A DNA stretch of 64,000 bases from positions 34,877,702-34,941,701 of the forward strand of contig JAVIAB010000160.1 in the NCBI GenBank assembly GCA_032433765.1, in the 5' to 3' direction. Numbering within the stretch: the first letter of the stretch is position 1; every line of letters starts with the position of its first letter. Position numbers and translations under genes: made by a program. The stretch comes from Megaustenia siamemsis (taxonomy: Eukaryota > Mollusca > Gastropoda > Stylommatophora > Ariophantidae). This document shows positions 10,670 through 21,989 of the stretch, piece by piece. The notes beneath the pieces are model-generated. The model was not told the origin of the DNA. It worked only from the letters and a program-made list of their open reading frames with translations, and ran no database searches.

Positions 10670-10981
10670 TCATAGTATTTTAAAGAAAGTAAACAATAGA
10701 AAGTAAACAGTTGATAAACGCCTCCAACTTTCAAGTTGTGTAGAGACGCCTATGTCGAGAAGCTGATTTCCATTAATGTACGGTAAATTATTTTCTCCAG
10801 GAGCAAAAAGATCCGTAAATTCACTGAGATCAAAGGAAAGTGCTGCTTCATGATGAAGCATACTTCCTACATCATTAAATTTTGTGAAATCGGTGGGACC
10901 TTGGAAAAACAAGGCCAGATGCAAAAAATCAAGTTTGTAAGTGCAGGGAAAGAGGAGATATTTCATGTTAATCGTAAACAT
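10670..10981 (-). CDS. 103-residue open frame opposite the transposase, unknown (copy 2)
   Basis: Mirror copy of the frame at 6108-6419, same translation. The opposite strand is also open here (10850-11125), reading MMKHTSYIIKFCEIGG..., which runs out of the transposon into the PLE repeat. Neither can be assigned. Confidence 0.2.
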   Translation of the reverse strand: MFTINMKYLLFPCTYKLDFLHLALFFQGPTDFTKFNDVGSMLHHEAALSFDLSEFTDLFAPGENNLPYINGNQLLDIGVSTQLESWRRLSTVYFLLFTFFKIL

Positions 10982-11000
10982 TTAGATTTGAAACGACCAA

Positions 11001-11193
11001 TAGTAATTGTGCTTCACCGCTTGTTGTCGTTGTCCCTGTATTCTGAAGAAGGCCTCAGGCCGAAACGTCAGTATTGTGTTGTGTTCTTTATTTGTAAAGC
11101 TGTCACCATACCTTGGAGTGTTTAGCACACCCCACCATTGGCTCCTTGCTACCAGCTTTACCGCAGCATTGCAATTATTTGCCTGTTCCCTAC
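11001..11193 (+). mobile_element. Penelope-like element terminal repeat, right part of truncated copy
   Basis: Matches 15404-15597 base for base with few changes, and contains the second hammerhead-like core. It completes the truncated copy interrupted at 6087 and also serves as the upstream terminal repeat of the full-length copy that starts at about 11194, the tandem arrangement expected of PLEs. Confidence 0.85.
11038..11074 (+). ncRNA. Hammerhead-ribozyme-like motif in PLE terminal repeat (copy 2)
   Basis: GTATT, CTGAAGA, AGGCCTCAGGCC, GAAAC, GTC, AGTAT in order. Same core, stem II and predicted stem I as copy 1. The predicted cleavage site follows GTC at 11069. It lies 5' of the full PLE reading frame. 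Confidence 0.7.
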
Positions 11194-11445
11194 TCAATTG
11201 ATATCGCTGCTACTTTATGTTTGTTTAACGTCATCCATCTCTGTGTACTTTAGTTAGAACCATTTCCACTCCGTTCTTTCACCTACCTATTCTATCTCTC
11301 GTCAGTCTCTCCTCGCCTTCATTTCCTGGGTGCTTCCTTACGCTCCCCTCTTATACTTTGCTCCTCATACTTTCTATTCACTACCTTCCCTCTTTCTATT
11401 ATTGGCTTCTCTATACCTTCACGTATCCTACCTATCTTCATCTAG
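11194..11445 (+). other. Upstream region of the full-length PLE copy
   Basis: Pyrimidine-rich leader between the terminal repeat and the long reading frame. No separate gene is seen; short frames here overlap the PLE frame and are low-complexity. Confidence 0.5.
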
Positions 11446-14216
11446 TTGGTTTATCTCTCATTTCTCTTCTCGATCTTCTCTCATCTCCTCACTATGCCCT
11501 CCCTCAAACATCTATCTCATTCTATCCGTCACTCCATCATCGCCTCTTTCTCCACTCTACCCCCCGAACTCTCTAACATCTCCCAGGACTTTGCCTTCAC
11601 TACTTTCAGGAAAACTAGATTTACCTGTCACCTGAATTTCTTGAACAACTGCCTCCATCGTAAATTTCTCCCATGTGGGTTCCGATCTCACTTCTCACCT
11701 CAAGTCGGTCAACCCCACCTCTCTAACTATCTTCGCCGCCAACTGCAGAACCTTGAACTCCAGCATGGCCTGAAACGTGTTCGTCTTGTCGCTTCTAGCC
11801 ACTCTCGTCTTATATCCAACCTCAACACCCGCCAACAACACCTCCTATCCCAACTCTATCTACTCACCTCTAACTTTCCTGGGACTCTTCGCTTCATCCG
11901 CCATACCATCCACCACCACAACCGATCTGTGTATGACTTTTTATCCTCTCAGCACAAACGTAAACTCTTGAACCTCCGTCCTCCTCCTCCTCCTCCCTCA
12001 CCTCCTCCTCTCCCCAATGCCTCTGACTCTAGCTCCCTTGTCACTTGTATTCCCCTTGATTTGCCCCTTTCCGACCATGAGCGCTCTCTTCTCAGCAAGG
12101 GTCTTAAGTTTGTCCCCCTTCGCCCTTTGAGTGACTCATTCTCTCTCTTACGGGACATTCAGGAGTATCACAGACGACTACGACTCAAACTCTATTACTT
12201 TCTTCATCCGAACTCTTCCTCTCAACCTCCTCCTACAGACGAATTTGCCCGCTTTTCCTCCCGTAAATCTGACTGGACTCCCCGCTCGGGCGAATCACAG
12301 GCTTTGGACCAGTTCATTAACAGTACCTACCGGGATATTAAGGCACTTCGTCCCCATAGACTTCGACGCTCTAATCTTAGTAGTGAAGAGTACCAAGCCC
12401 TCCAGGATCTTCGCCGACGTGATGATATTGTCATCAAGCCGGCCGACAAGGGCGGCTCTGTGGTGGTATGGAGGAAAGACCTTTATATCCGGGAAGGGGA
12501 TAAACAATTATCTGACTCGACTTTCTACCTCCCCACCCCCGACGACACTACTGTCTCTAATAACGCCGTGGTGCGTCGCACGATCCTCCGGTTCATTCAG
12601 GATGGACTACTTCCCTCTAGCTCCTCCCGCATGATCCTTCCTGACCACTGCTTGGACAGACACTCTTTTTATATGCTGCCCAAAATACATAAACCTGACT
12701 CTCCTGGACGACCTATTGTCTCTTCCATCTCATGTCCTACGGTTCTCATTTCTGACTTCCTCGACAGTGTCTTTCAACCCATAGTTATGGGCCTCCCTTC
12801 GTATGTCAAAGACACTAACGACGCCCTTAACATCTTTTCCTCTATCACCCTCCTTCCTGATCGTCACTACCGCCTCTTCGTTATGGATGTCTGCTCCCTG
12901 TATACTTCTATTCCCCACTCCGACGGCCTTCGAGCTCTTCAGTTTTTTCTGGACTGTAGGATCCAACGCTCCATCGCCACTGGCGTCCTCCTCCGTCTAG
13001 CAGAATTAGTCTTGAACCTCAACTCTTTCGAGTTCAATGGCAATTTCTTCACCCAGATTAGCGGTGTGGCGATGGGCACTAAAATGGGCCCTAGCTATGC
13101 TTGTCTCTTCATGGGTTATCTAGAGCACCAAATCATCCAAACCTACTAGGGCCCTCTTCCCCTTATGTATCGTAGGTACATCGATAATTGCATTGGTCTG
13201 TCTGACCTTCCAGAAGATGAGATCTCCCGTTTCATCGAATATGTCGGACATTTCCACCCCTCTATCCACATTACCTTCCACATCTCCACCTCCTCCGTAT
13301 CTTTCCTGGACATCCTAGTCTCCTTGGGCACTTCTCATCTTCTCACCTCGGTCTTCTACAAGACCACATACTCCCATAGTTTCCTCCGCTACGACTCCTC
13401 TCATCCTACAAGAACTCTCTTCCATATCCTCAGCTTCTCAGACTTCGTCGCCTTTGCCAAGACGACGAAGATTTCCTTCACAATGCCCACCTCATGCTTG
13501 ATTTCTTCCGCCGACGCCTTTATCCAGAATCAGCTCTCCTCCCTGCCCTGCGTCGAGTTCTCCACACTTCACGTCAGTCTGCTCTTACCCCCTCTACTCA
13601 TCCCCAATCTGATAGAGTAGTGCTCGCTCTCACCCATCACCCTCACCACTACGCCGCTATTAGGACCATCCACCGCTACCTCCCTATTCTTCGATCTGAC
13701 CGTACTACTCGTCTGCTCTTCCCTGACCCGCCACTAGTGGCCTTTAGACGTGACCGGAACCTCCGAGACTTTCTTGTCAGGGGTCGACTTCCTGCTGACC
13801 ACTTCAGCCATCGAGGCACTATCCGCTGCAACCGGAGAGTATGTAAAACTTGTGACCACGTTCTCCAGACCGACACTGTCCTCTTCCCTAATGGTCCTTT
13901 CGAGATCAGAGAGGGATTCACTTGCACATCGCGGAACATCATTTATGCCATCATTTGTAAGCGATGCAAGTTGACCTACATCGGTCAGTCTGGTCGAATG
14001 ATCGGCGATAGGTGCCGTGAACACTTGAATGACATCACCCGAGAAGCGGACACTCCTGTAGCAGCCCACTTTAACTCGAGGGGCCATCGAGGTAAGACTG
14101 ATGTCTTGGTAACTGGCTCCTCTGATCACCACAGTCGGCTCACTCTTGAGCACCGTGTGATCGCTCGTTGGGGCTGCCTAACCCCTCGTGGCATCAATGT
14201 ATCCCTGTCCCTCTGA
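11446..14216 (+). pseudogene. Penelope-like element protein: reverse transcriptase plus GIY-YIG endonuclease, broken
   Basis: An N-terminal region with a proline-rich run (about residue 175-190) leads into a PLE-type RT: motif A around VMDVCSLYTSIP, motif B around VAMGTKMGPSYACLFMGYLE, and motif C as YIDN at 13177-13188. The C-terminal part has a cysteine linker (CNRRVCKTC, about 13830-13856) and a GIY-YIG nuclease (IIYAIICKRCKLTYIGQSGRMIGDRCREHL; shown in two parts: IIYAIICKRC and LTYIGQSGRM). PLEs use these to copy their RNA into cut chromosomal ends. Three defects: an in-frame TAG at 13147-13149, a frame change near 13430-13490, and YIDN where the family has YxDD. The start is either 11446 or the ATG at 11494. 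Confidence 0.92.
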
Positions 14217-15597
14217 GGACCCTCCTCCCTCCGACTCCACCCTCCCACCTATGGACCTCTTTTCATATTTCTCTTCTTGGGTCTTCTACTCCTCGTCCAT
14301 TCCTGCTTTTCATATCCTCTTTGAGTAACCCCCATCTTGCCTTCTTCATCCTAAACCCCCCCCTCCCCACACATTTTTCTCTTCTGACTACCTTCATGTC
14401 CTTTACCTCTTTATCACCTCTCCACCTGGACTGTACGTACGATCTCTCTGCCCACCTCTATTGTTCCTCGTCCTTCCCACCACCCCTCTGCTGATCTACT
14501 CCTAGCTCACCCCTCTCCTCTCTATTCACTTGTAGTCACTACTCATCTATATCTACTATTCCAGTATCCCCCTTATCCTGATGCCCACTTTCATTCCCCC
14601 TTTGTTCTATCATTTCCCTACTTCTTTACCTCCTATGGTTCATACCTCTTGCACACCATCCCCTATTGCTCCACTTCTTCCAGACTTTCTCTTTTTCCAT
14701 TCACTTCTGACCTACCGCCTCTCCCCCTATCCAGTTTTCACATACCTGCTTCTTATCCCTCCTCTCCATACCTCCTCCTCTAATACTTCCCTACCTCTCG
14801 ATAGACTAACTTCCTCCAGACCACCCCTCTATCGCCCTTCTCATTATACCGGCTTTATTATTCTTCCTCTCCTTATCTCTTCCTCCAGTATCCAATCCTT
14901 CCTTTCGTTGACCTACCTCTCAACTCTTTCAGTTCGAGGCCATCCATTCTGTAGAGTCCATCTCTCTCACCCATTGCCTAGTTCACTACTTTATCGTGTC
15001 ATTCAATTTCTTTCTCTTAACCTCTCGCATGATCTCTCACTTCCATTGTTGAGTGATTTATATGTATTGCTTGTTGTGTCCCAGGAGTGTCTTCGTCTAT
15101 CCCCCCCCCCCTTGGTTTTCCCGATATTAGATCCGCTTGCCCTCTTAACTAACCTGTCTTGGTCACGTGTTGCTTTCTATACACGTTCTCTGCGCTCCTA
15201 GTCATTCCGACTTGTTTCAGCACGGATTACAGATTTCCTGCTCTGAGCTAAGCTAAGTACATTTTATTATACATTTTTCTCTTTTTCTATTTTATATGTC
15301 TTGACGCCCATCATACCTATCATCATGTAATATTCATTTCTCTCTTCTCTCTTTTCTTATTTCTGCATCCTACTTTCCTCGCCCTCCACTTGATCATCTA
15401 ACATGTAGTAATTGTGCTTCACCGCTTGTTGTCGTTGTCCCTGTATTCTGAAGAAGGCTTCAGGCCGAAACGTCAGTATTGTGTTGTGTTCTTTATTTGT
15501 AAAGCTGTCACCATACCTTGGAGTGTTTAGCACACCCCACCATTGGCTCCTTGCTACCAGCTTTACCGCAGCGTTGCAATTATTTGCCTGTTCCCTA
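14217..15597 (+). mobile_element. Penelope-like element 3' region and terminal repeat
   Basis: Pyrimidine-rich 3' sequence with C runs at 14354-14362 and 15100-15110, followed by the terminal repeat (about 15390-15597). It is the template against which the inverted fragment (3750-4817) and truncated copy (4818-6086) can be read. The proline/serine-rich open frames in it are shadows. Confidence 0.85.
15443..15479 (+). ncRNA. Hammerhead-ribozyme-like motif in PLE terminal repeat (copy 3)
   Basis: As the other two, but stem II reads AGGCTTCAGGCC. The C-to-T change turns a G-C into a G-T pair, so the stem can still form. Predicted cleavage after GTC at 15474. Confidence 0.7.
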
Positions 15598-16550
15598 AAG
15601 AAAGATCTGTATGTGTACTTCATAGACTACACAAAAGCATTTGACAAAGTCAAGCATGTGGAAATAATCAATATGCTGGAGAAATTAAACCTTGATGGCA
15701 AGGATCTGTGAATCATAAAAAACATGTACTGGCAACAAACAGCAGCTATTCGAATTAATAACCAAACAGGACAATTTCAACTTATAAAACAAGGACTGTG
15801 TTCTGTCGCTGGATTTGTTTTCACTTTACAGTGAACATATTATGAAATCAATAGTAGACAAAAAAGGAATTGAAGTCAATGGTCACAACATAAATAATTT
15901 GCGATATGCAGATATCACAGTCTTAATAGCAGAGACAGAACTACAAGAAATTATAGATAGATATAATAGTAAAAGAAAGCAACAAGAAAGGTCTCAGTCT
16001 GAATAATAAGAAAACAGAAGTAATGGTCATTTCAAAGGAACAATCATCACCATCATGCAGCATAAAAAAAAAAGACAAATCTAAAACAAGTTCAACGTGT
16101 CAAATACTTGGGCACAATAATAATATCAGACGGAAGATGCACCACAGAAATGAAAAGCAGAATAGCTAGACAAACAAATGAAAAGACGATTAGAGATGGG
16201 ATATCTCAGAAGAATGTTGAAAGTTCCGTGGACAGCTAAAAAGACCAATGAGGAAATTCTCAAAGAGGCCATCATAAAAAGGGAGCTCCTAAAAAACATC
16301 AGAAAGAAACAATCAACATTTTTTGGGCACATCATGAGAAGAGAAAAGTTGGAATGCTTGGTTACAACTGGCAAAATAAAAGGAAAGAGAGATCGCGGAC
16401 GATAAAGAGAGAAAATACTGGATAGCTTGGTGTCATGGCATGGAAAACAGTCAACAACAGAATTCATACGATGCACTGTAGATTGAAGATTGTGGAAGGA
16501 CATGATCACCTACACCAACCGGTATGGCATAATATGATGATGATAATGAT
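15598..16550 (+). pseudogene. Non-LTR retrotransposon 3' fragment (RT to 3' end)
   Basis: Starts abruptly at the RT block (DLYVYFIDYTKAFDKVK), passes a degraded YADD box (NLRYADITVLIAET near 15895-15930) and ends with the C-terminal block typical of the family (RRMLKVPWTAKKTNEE, then KKQSTFFGHIMRREKLE). The 3' end is a short 'gatgatgataatgat' tract. It has several stops and frameshifts. It is the same family as 2906-3745, 18470-19030, 37590-38125, 44385-44700, 49895-50195, 55820-55935 and 61870-62310. Confidence 0.85.
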
Positions 16551-16654
16551 ATTGAATGTCCTTTCTAAATAAAATAAGCCTAAAACCAATTATAAAAGAG
16601 ATCTTGAACTGTATCGATTGTCTTCCTGTATTTTCAAATGTGAGATTATAATGG

Positions 16655-16955
16655 ATAGTAAAGAGTAAAGGTTCCATCCAGACCTTGATAAGTGTGTGGG
16701 TAATATACTGTTAGTGACCATATTTTTTTATGACCAGCAGCACAACTTTTTGGTGATGTCAGTTATCAGACCAGGCTGTCCTTACTTCCAAAATAAAACC
16801 TCTGGTACATGTTTTTAATGTAAGGTCTACGTGAACCCCAAAGCCTTGTCAGTCTGAAAAAAAAAAATTCACCACCTGTGGGAATCGAACCTGGACTCTT
16901 CTGGTCATTAGTGAGCGCACTATCCTCTCAACCATTGAGGCCTCTTTATATTGGA
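16655..16955 (-). mobile_element. tRNA-derived SINE, diverged copy
   Basis: On the minus strand, 'gaggcctcaatggttgagag' followed by 'ggttcgattcccacag' gives A- and B-box-like motifs at 16870-16950. The body then degrades leftwards, with family-like words such as 'ttggtgatgtcagttatcag'. It differs from family A in its body. Confidence 0.65.
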
Positions 16956-17184
16956 CAATACCAGAGTATTAATATGATAGGCCTACACCTCTATTTAGAA
17001 GAAAAAAGTATGAAACTAGCATAAGGGATATCAACAGAATAATGCCTAAAATAAAAAAAGATTCAATCAGCTGCAATAACATGTCCAATATATTCAATGG
17101 ATGAAAAAAATAAAACTTGAGTGTGATAAATCACCCAAGCAAATTCATTAGTTAGAAGATAGTCAAATAAAGAACTCAACCAAG

Positions 17185-18195
17185 TCATGATAGACATAGA
17201 TTAGACCATGTCATGATAGACATAGATTAGACCTTGTCTTCATAGACATAGAATGATCTTGTCATCATGGACATAGATTAGACCATGTCTTCATAGACAT
17301 AGAATGATCTTGTCATCATAGACATAAATTAGACCTTGTCTTCATAGACATAGAATGATCTTGTCATCATGGACATAGATTAGACCATGTCTTCATAGAC
17401 ATAGAATGATCTTGTCATCATAGACATAGATTAGACCTTGTCTTCATAGACATAGATTAGACCATGTCTTCATAGACATAGAATGATCTTGTCATCATAG
17501 ACATAGATTAGACCTTGTCTTCATAGACATAGAATGATCTTGTCATCATGGACATAGATTAGACCATGTCTTCATAGACATAGAATGATCTTGTCATCAT
17601 GGGCATAGATTAGACCTTGTCTTCATAGACATAGAATGATCTTGTCATCATGGACATAGATTAGACCATGTCTTCATAGACATAGAATGATCTTGTCATC
17701 ATGGACATGGATTAGACCATGTCTTCATAGAAATAGAATGATCTTGTCATCATGGACATGGATTAGACCATGTCATCATGGACATAGATTAGACCATGTC
17801 TTCATAGACATAGAATGATCTTGTCATTACAGACATAGATTATACCATGTCTTGATAGACATAGAATGATCTTGTCATCATGGACATGGATCAGATCACA
17901 TCTTCATAGACACAGAATGATCTTGTCATCATGGGCTTAGTTTAGATCACATCTTCATAGACATAGAATGATCTTGTCATCATGGGCATAGATTAGATCA
18001 CATCTTCATAGACACAGAATGATCTTGTCATCATGGGCTTAGATTAGATCACATCTTCATAGACATAGAATGATCTTGTCATCATGGGCATAGATTAGAT
18101 CACATCTTCATAGACACAGAATGATCTTGTCATCATGGACATAGATTAGATCACATCTTCATAGACATAGAATGATCTTGTCATCATTGGCAAGA
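17185..18195. repeat. Minisatellite, 51-bp unit, about 19 copies
   Basis: The unit is 'acatagattagaccatgtct' + 'tcatagacatagaatgatct' + 'tgtcatcatgg'. Each unit is two related halves of about 25 bp, so the array grew from a shorter repeat. The right third (17885-18195) carries 'gatcacatcttcatagacac' variants, a separately amplified block. Confidence 0.9.
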
Positions 18196-18469
18196 AAAAA
18201 CAGTCAAGCTTGTCTGAGAGAATGACATAGGCATGCCATGTTGCAACCACACAATAAGTTAAAGATTTCACTCTAATTGTTCTGGTATTTTTAAAGTAGC
18301 ATGTCCAATTATTATGGCTCAGCTTCAGTCTCCAAATGTAGCACATTTTTTCTGGACCAACACAGTCACCTATATGCTAATATTATTATTATTAATTATT
18401 TATTGCCTAGAAATGAGTAAAGATTAAGATAGTCCCATAGCAATTTCTATTAGGTATCCTGGACAAAAG

Positions 18470-19030
18470 AGGCAAAGTTGGCAGGCACAGACTTACTCTC
18501 TATAATCAAACATCATCAAGTACCATGCCTGCTGGCGTAGGCGAGCATGTCTCTCCACAACTTTTGATCTCAACAGTTATTTATTTCTTTTGTTAACCTT
18601 CTGCCAAGCCATTTCCTTAAGCTGTCTGGTATCTTTTTCTTTTTGCTTCCCTCTATCTCTTTGTCCCTCAATTTTCCCTGTTGTTACAATATAGTCCAGC
18701 TGTTCCCTTCTCATTACATGGCCAAAAAATGATGATTGTTTCTTCCTAATACTGGATATTAGCCCTCTTCTTGCTTTGGCCCTTTTCAGAACGTTTTCAT
18801 TGCTCTTCTTAGCTGTCCATAGTATTCTCAATATTCTTCTGTAAAAATAAATGTATACAGCTTCCAGTGATTTTCTTGTCAGTTGTCCTATTGTCCATGA
18901 TTCACATTCATATGTTAAGACTGGCTCTACATAACATTTAAGAACTCTTTTTCTTGTTTCTATTGTCAGAAATGGATTGCACAGTATCTTCCTCATTTTT
19001 TGGAACGCTGCTTTTGCTTGAGTATTTTCT
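18470..19030 (-). pseudogene. Non-LTR retrotransposon 3' fragment
   Basis: Minus-strand reading gives MRKILCNPFLTIETRKRVLK..., VLTYECESWTIGQLTRKSLE and KKQSSFFGHVMRREQLDYI, the C-terminal block of the family. It is open for 139 residues, one of the better preserved fragments. It is 5'-truncated, as LINE copies usually are. Confidence 0.85.
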
Positions 19031-19184
19031 GCATCTCACCTCTGTTATAATCAAATAGCTCATCCAGAAGAGACAATTGGCAAGATACTGACTGAGCCCT
19101 ATGTGCCGTCTATTGGCACTGGAACGATCAAGAATAGAGTGTTAATGACTTCACTGTACTAAGCCCCAGCTTCATGAGGAGTGG

Positions 19185-19500
19185 CCAGTCCCTTACTTGC
19201 TGTTTTTTTTTTCCCCAGAGAACATCTCTGGTACAAATTTCAAGTGGCTGGGTGGACCCCGAGACCCTTTTATGCCAGAAAATTGGTTGCCTCAACTGGC
19301 ATTTCAACCTTAAAGCTTCAGGTCAGCATGCGAGTGCACTAAACACAATGCCACAGAGCTTAGGAATGAATCCCAGAGATTTTTATCTGGGGAAAGTAAT
19401 ATAGCCTGGCATGCTATCAACCACAACACTAATAAACATACCAATGATCACTGAAAAGTAAAACTTTAAACACTGGATAGCCTCTCACTTCACTAGGTGT
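19185..19500 (-). mobile_element. Degraded SINE-like repeat
   Basis: Contains words shared with the other SINEs in this window ('ggtacaaatttcaagtggctgggt', 'ggaatgaatcccagagattt', 'cacttcactaggtgtaatggg'). The orientation and ends are not sharp. Confidence 0.4.
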
Positions 19501-19589
19501 AATGGGAACCATCATGTCCAAATATTGTGTAATATATATTCATAGTTCTATGCTATACTTTATACTATGCTGTTCTTAATTCCTTAAGA

Positions 19590-20725
19590 GAAAAGGTGGA
19601 GGATGGGTGGGACAATAATGTATATGTTGAGAGACTAAGAGAAGAGGTGGAGTAAGAGAAGAGGTGGAGGATGGGTGAGACAATAATGTATATGTTGAGA
19701 GACTAAGAGAAGAGGTGGAGGATAGGTGGGACAATAATGTATATGTTGAGAGACTAAGAGAAGAGGTGGAGGATAGGTGGGACAATAATGTATATGTTGA
19801 GAGACTAAGAGAAGAGGTAGAGGATAGGTGGGACAATAATGTATATGTTGAGAGACTAAGAGAAGAGGTAGAGGATAGGTGGGACAATAATGTATATGTT
19901 GAGAGACTAAGAGAAGAGGTAGAGGATAGGTGGGACAATAATGTATATGTTGAGAGACTAAGAGAAGAGGTAGAGGATAGGTGGGACAATAATGTATATG
20001 TTGAGAGACTAAGAGAAGAGGTAGAGGATTAGGTGGGACAATAATGTATATGTTGAGAGACTAAGAGAAGAGGTGGAGGATGGGTGGGACAATAATGTAT
20101 ATGTTGATAGACTAAGAGAAGAGGTAGAGGATAGGTGGGGCAATAATTTATATGTTGAGAGACTAAGAGAAGAGGTAGAGGATAGGTGGGACAATAATGT
20201 ATATGTTGAGAGACTAAGAGAAGAGGTAGAGGATAGGTGGGACAATAATGTATATGTTGAGAGACTAAGAGAAGAGGTAGAGGATAGGTGGGACAATAAT
20301 GTATATGTTGATAGACTAAGAGAAGAGGTGGAGGATGGGTGGGACAATAATTAATATGTTGAGAGACTAAGAGAAGAGGTAGATACGTGGGACAATAATT
20401 TTTATGTTGAGAGACTAAGAGAAGAGGTGGAGGATGGGTGGGACAATAATGAATATGTTGAGAGACTAAGAGAAGCGGTAGAGGATAGGTGGGACAATAA
20501 TGAATATGTTGAGAGACTAAGAGAAGAGGTAGATACGTGGGACAATAATTTATATGTTGACAGACTAAGAGGGTAGGTGGGACAATAATGTATATGTTGA
20601 GAGACTAAGAGAAGAGGTAGAAGGATAGGTGGGACAATAATGTATATGTTGAGAGACTAAGAGAAGAGGTGGGGGATGGGTGGGACAATAATGTATATGT
20701 TGATAGACTAAGAGAAAAAATGCTG
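19590..20725. repeat. Minisatellite, 51-bp unit, about 22 copies
   Basis: The unit is 'gtgggacaataatgtatatg' + 'ttgagagactaagagaagag' + 'gtagaggatag'. Because 51 is divisible by three, both strands stay open: EDRWDNNVYVERLREEV on plus and LSHLSSTSSLSLSTYTL on minus. Several indels break both frames (20030, 20380, 20570). It is most likely non-coding. The left and right ends carry 'ggtggaggatgggt' variants. Confidence 0.9.
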
Positions 20726-21760
20726 GGATGAGCGGTGGAGCGGGTATGGGGATGCCCCGATGGCAATGAAACTGATTCCAAGAATAGAATAGACTAGAAC
20801 TGTATGATATAATACCACCCTCGTTCATTTATGCCATGACTATGGCAAATTTTAATTGCAAAAAAAAAAATGTACACACAACTTCTTCATACTGCATTAG
20901 ATAGTTCAGAATTTCCAGTTTAAAGTCAGCTTGTAACTAAACTGGCAATTTCCTGAGTTAAGAGCTGAGTTGTTCAGTGCACCTTTTCCTTTTTGCTTTA
21001 ACAACTCTCAGAGTCAAGTATCACGGTTCATTCTTTTGGGAATAAACTTGGTGCCTTTAAAAACAAATGTTTAATGAAAATACTTTGCTGACAATGGAAA
21101 GAATTTAAGACTAGTGCAGCAATAAGCAATATGGCCATGCAGCCAACAGGAAGAAGAGAAGGTGGGTATATGAGTAGTCCATGTGATGAGAAGAAATAGC
21201 TAGAGAATCACAAAGCAAGTACTGAAATAAGAAGCAACGGAAACAAAAAAAAACCAGCTTTAAAAGACTCTGACAAGAGAGTAACAATATCAGGTATTAA
21301 CTCTTACTGAGATTGAAAAGCTTACCTAGGATATGAACTTATGGCAAGGTACACAGCAAGTTAGATGGCACTGGAAGAATGTAAACATTAGATTCTTCTG
21401 AAAACAAACTCACATATTTCTGAGTCATGAAACCAGTAACTACTTCCATGATTAATTTTAGCAACAGAATTGAAAAAGGAATATCACAGAACAATTAAAA
21501 TGATAAGAAATTATTGCTGACCTAAAAAATCTGATAAAGATGAACAAATACAACAGAGTCAACATTAACCATTGGCCCTTAGACCTTGGAAGTTGATGTG
21601 GCAGTTGTGTAACAATGGCTTTCCTGGTTTCCCAAATTCTGCTGGAGAAGATAGAGCTTGTCCATCTTTGAGGAAACTCGATACTATATCTTCTATATCA
21701 ACAGATCCTACCAGGATGGGACCATACAAGAGGCTGCACTCAATAATTGTTGTACATAGT
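20726..21760. other. No gene seen
   Basis: AT-rich, unique-looking sequence. No splice-bounded exon, RNA gene or recognisable transposon was found. Confidence 0.3.
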
Positions 21761-21989
21761 AAAAGTAAAGAGCCCCCGTCACGCCAAGTGGCGTATAGGG
21801 AATATGGTGTTAGTGACCATGATTTTTGGGGTAATGTGGTTGGTATTACGTACATGCCGCTTTACTTTCCCAGAAAAAATCCGGTACCCATTTAAGGCTG
21901 GGTGAACCCAAAGGCCATTGGTCAGGATCAAACCCGCCCTCCTGTCCTTCGTAGTTCAGTTCACTAACCACTGAGGTATGGCTGCTCCC
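21761..21989 (-). mobile_element. tRNA-derived SINE, family A
   Basis: Reverse-oriented copy: 'cgccaagtggcgtataggga', 'atgatttttggggtaatgtg' and, at its right end, the tRNA-like head. Flanks 'tgttgtacatag' (left) and 'tgttgtaaatag' (right) look like a slightly diverged target duplication. It lacks the segment 'aggtctgtaaaatata' present in most other copies. Confidence 0.88.

Larger units (their letters stand above)
8550..11000 (+). mobile_element. Tc1/mariner-type transposon, copy 2 (E2)
   Basis: 2451-bp mirror copy of E1. Its inner end is TAGGTCGTTTCAAA (one mismatch from TTGG...), its outer end ...TTTGAAACGACCAA at 11000, followed by TA (11001-11002) and the continuing PLE repeat. Differences from E1 that I can see include single bases near 8739 (one T fewer), 8842, 8887, 8912, 8940, 9004 and 10658. 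The transposase frames are identical at protein level. Confidence 0.93.

Noticed and set aside
17185..18195. CRISPR-like array
   Set aside because: Units are contiguous without unique spacers; the context is animal DNA. The same applies to the other arrays in the window.
19576..20354. Coiled-coil-like (EDRWDNNVYVERLREEV) and Ser/Thr-rich repeat proteins
   Set aside because: Same reason: a 51-bp minisatellite read in frame, broken by indels at several places.
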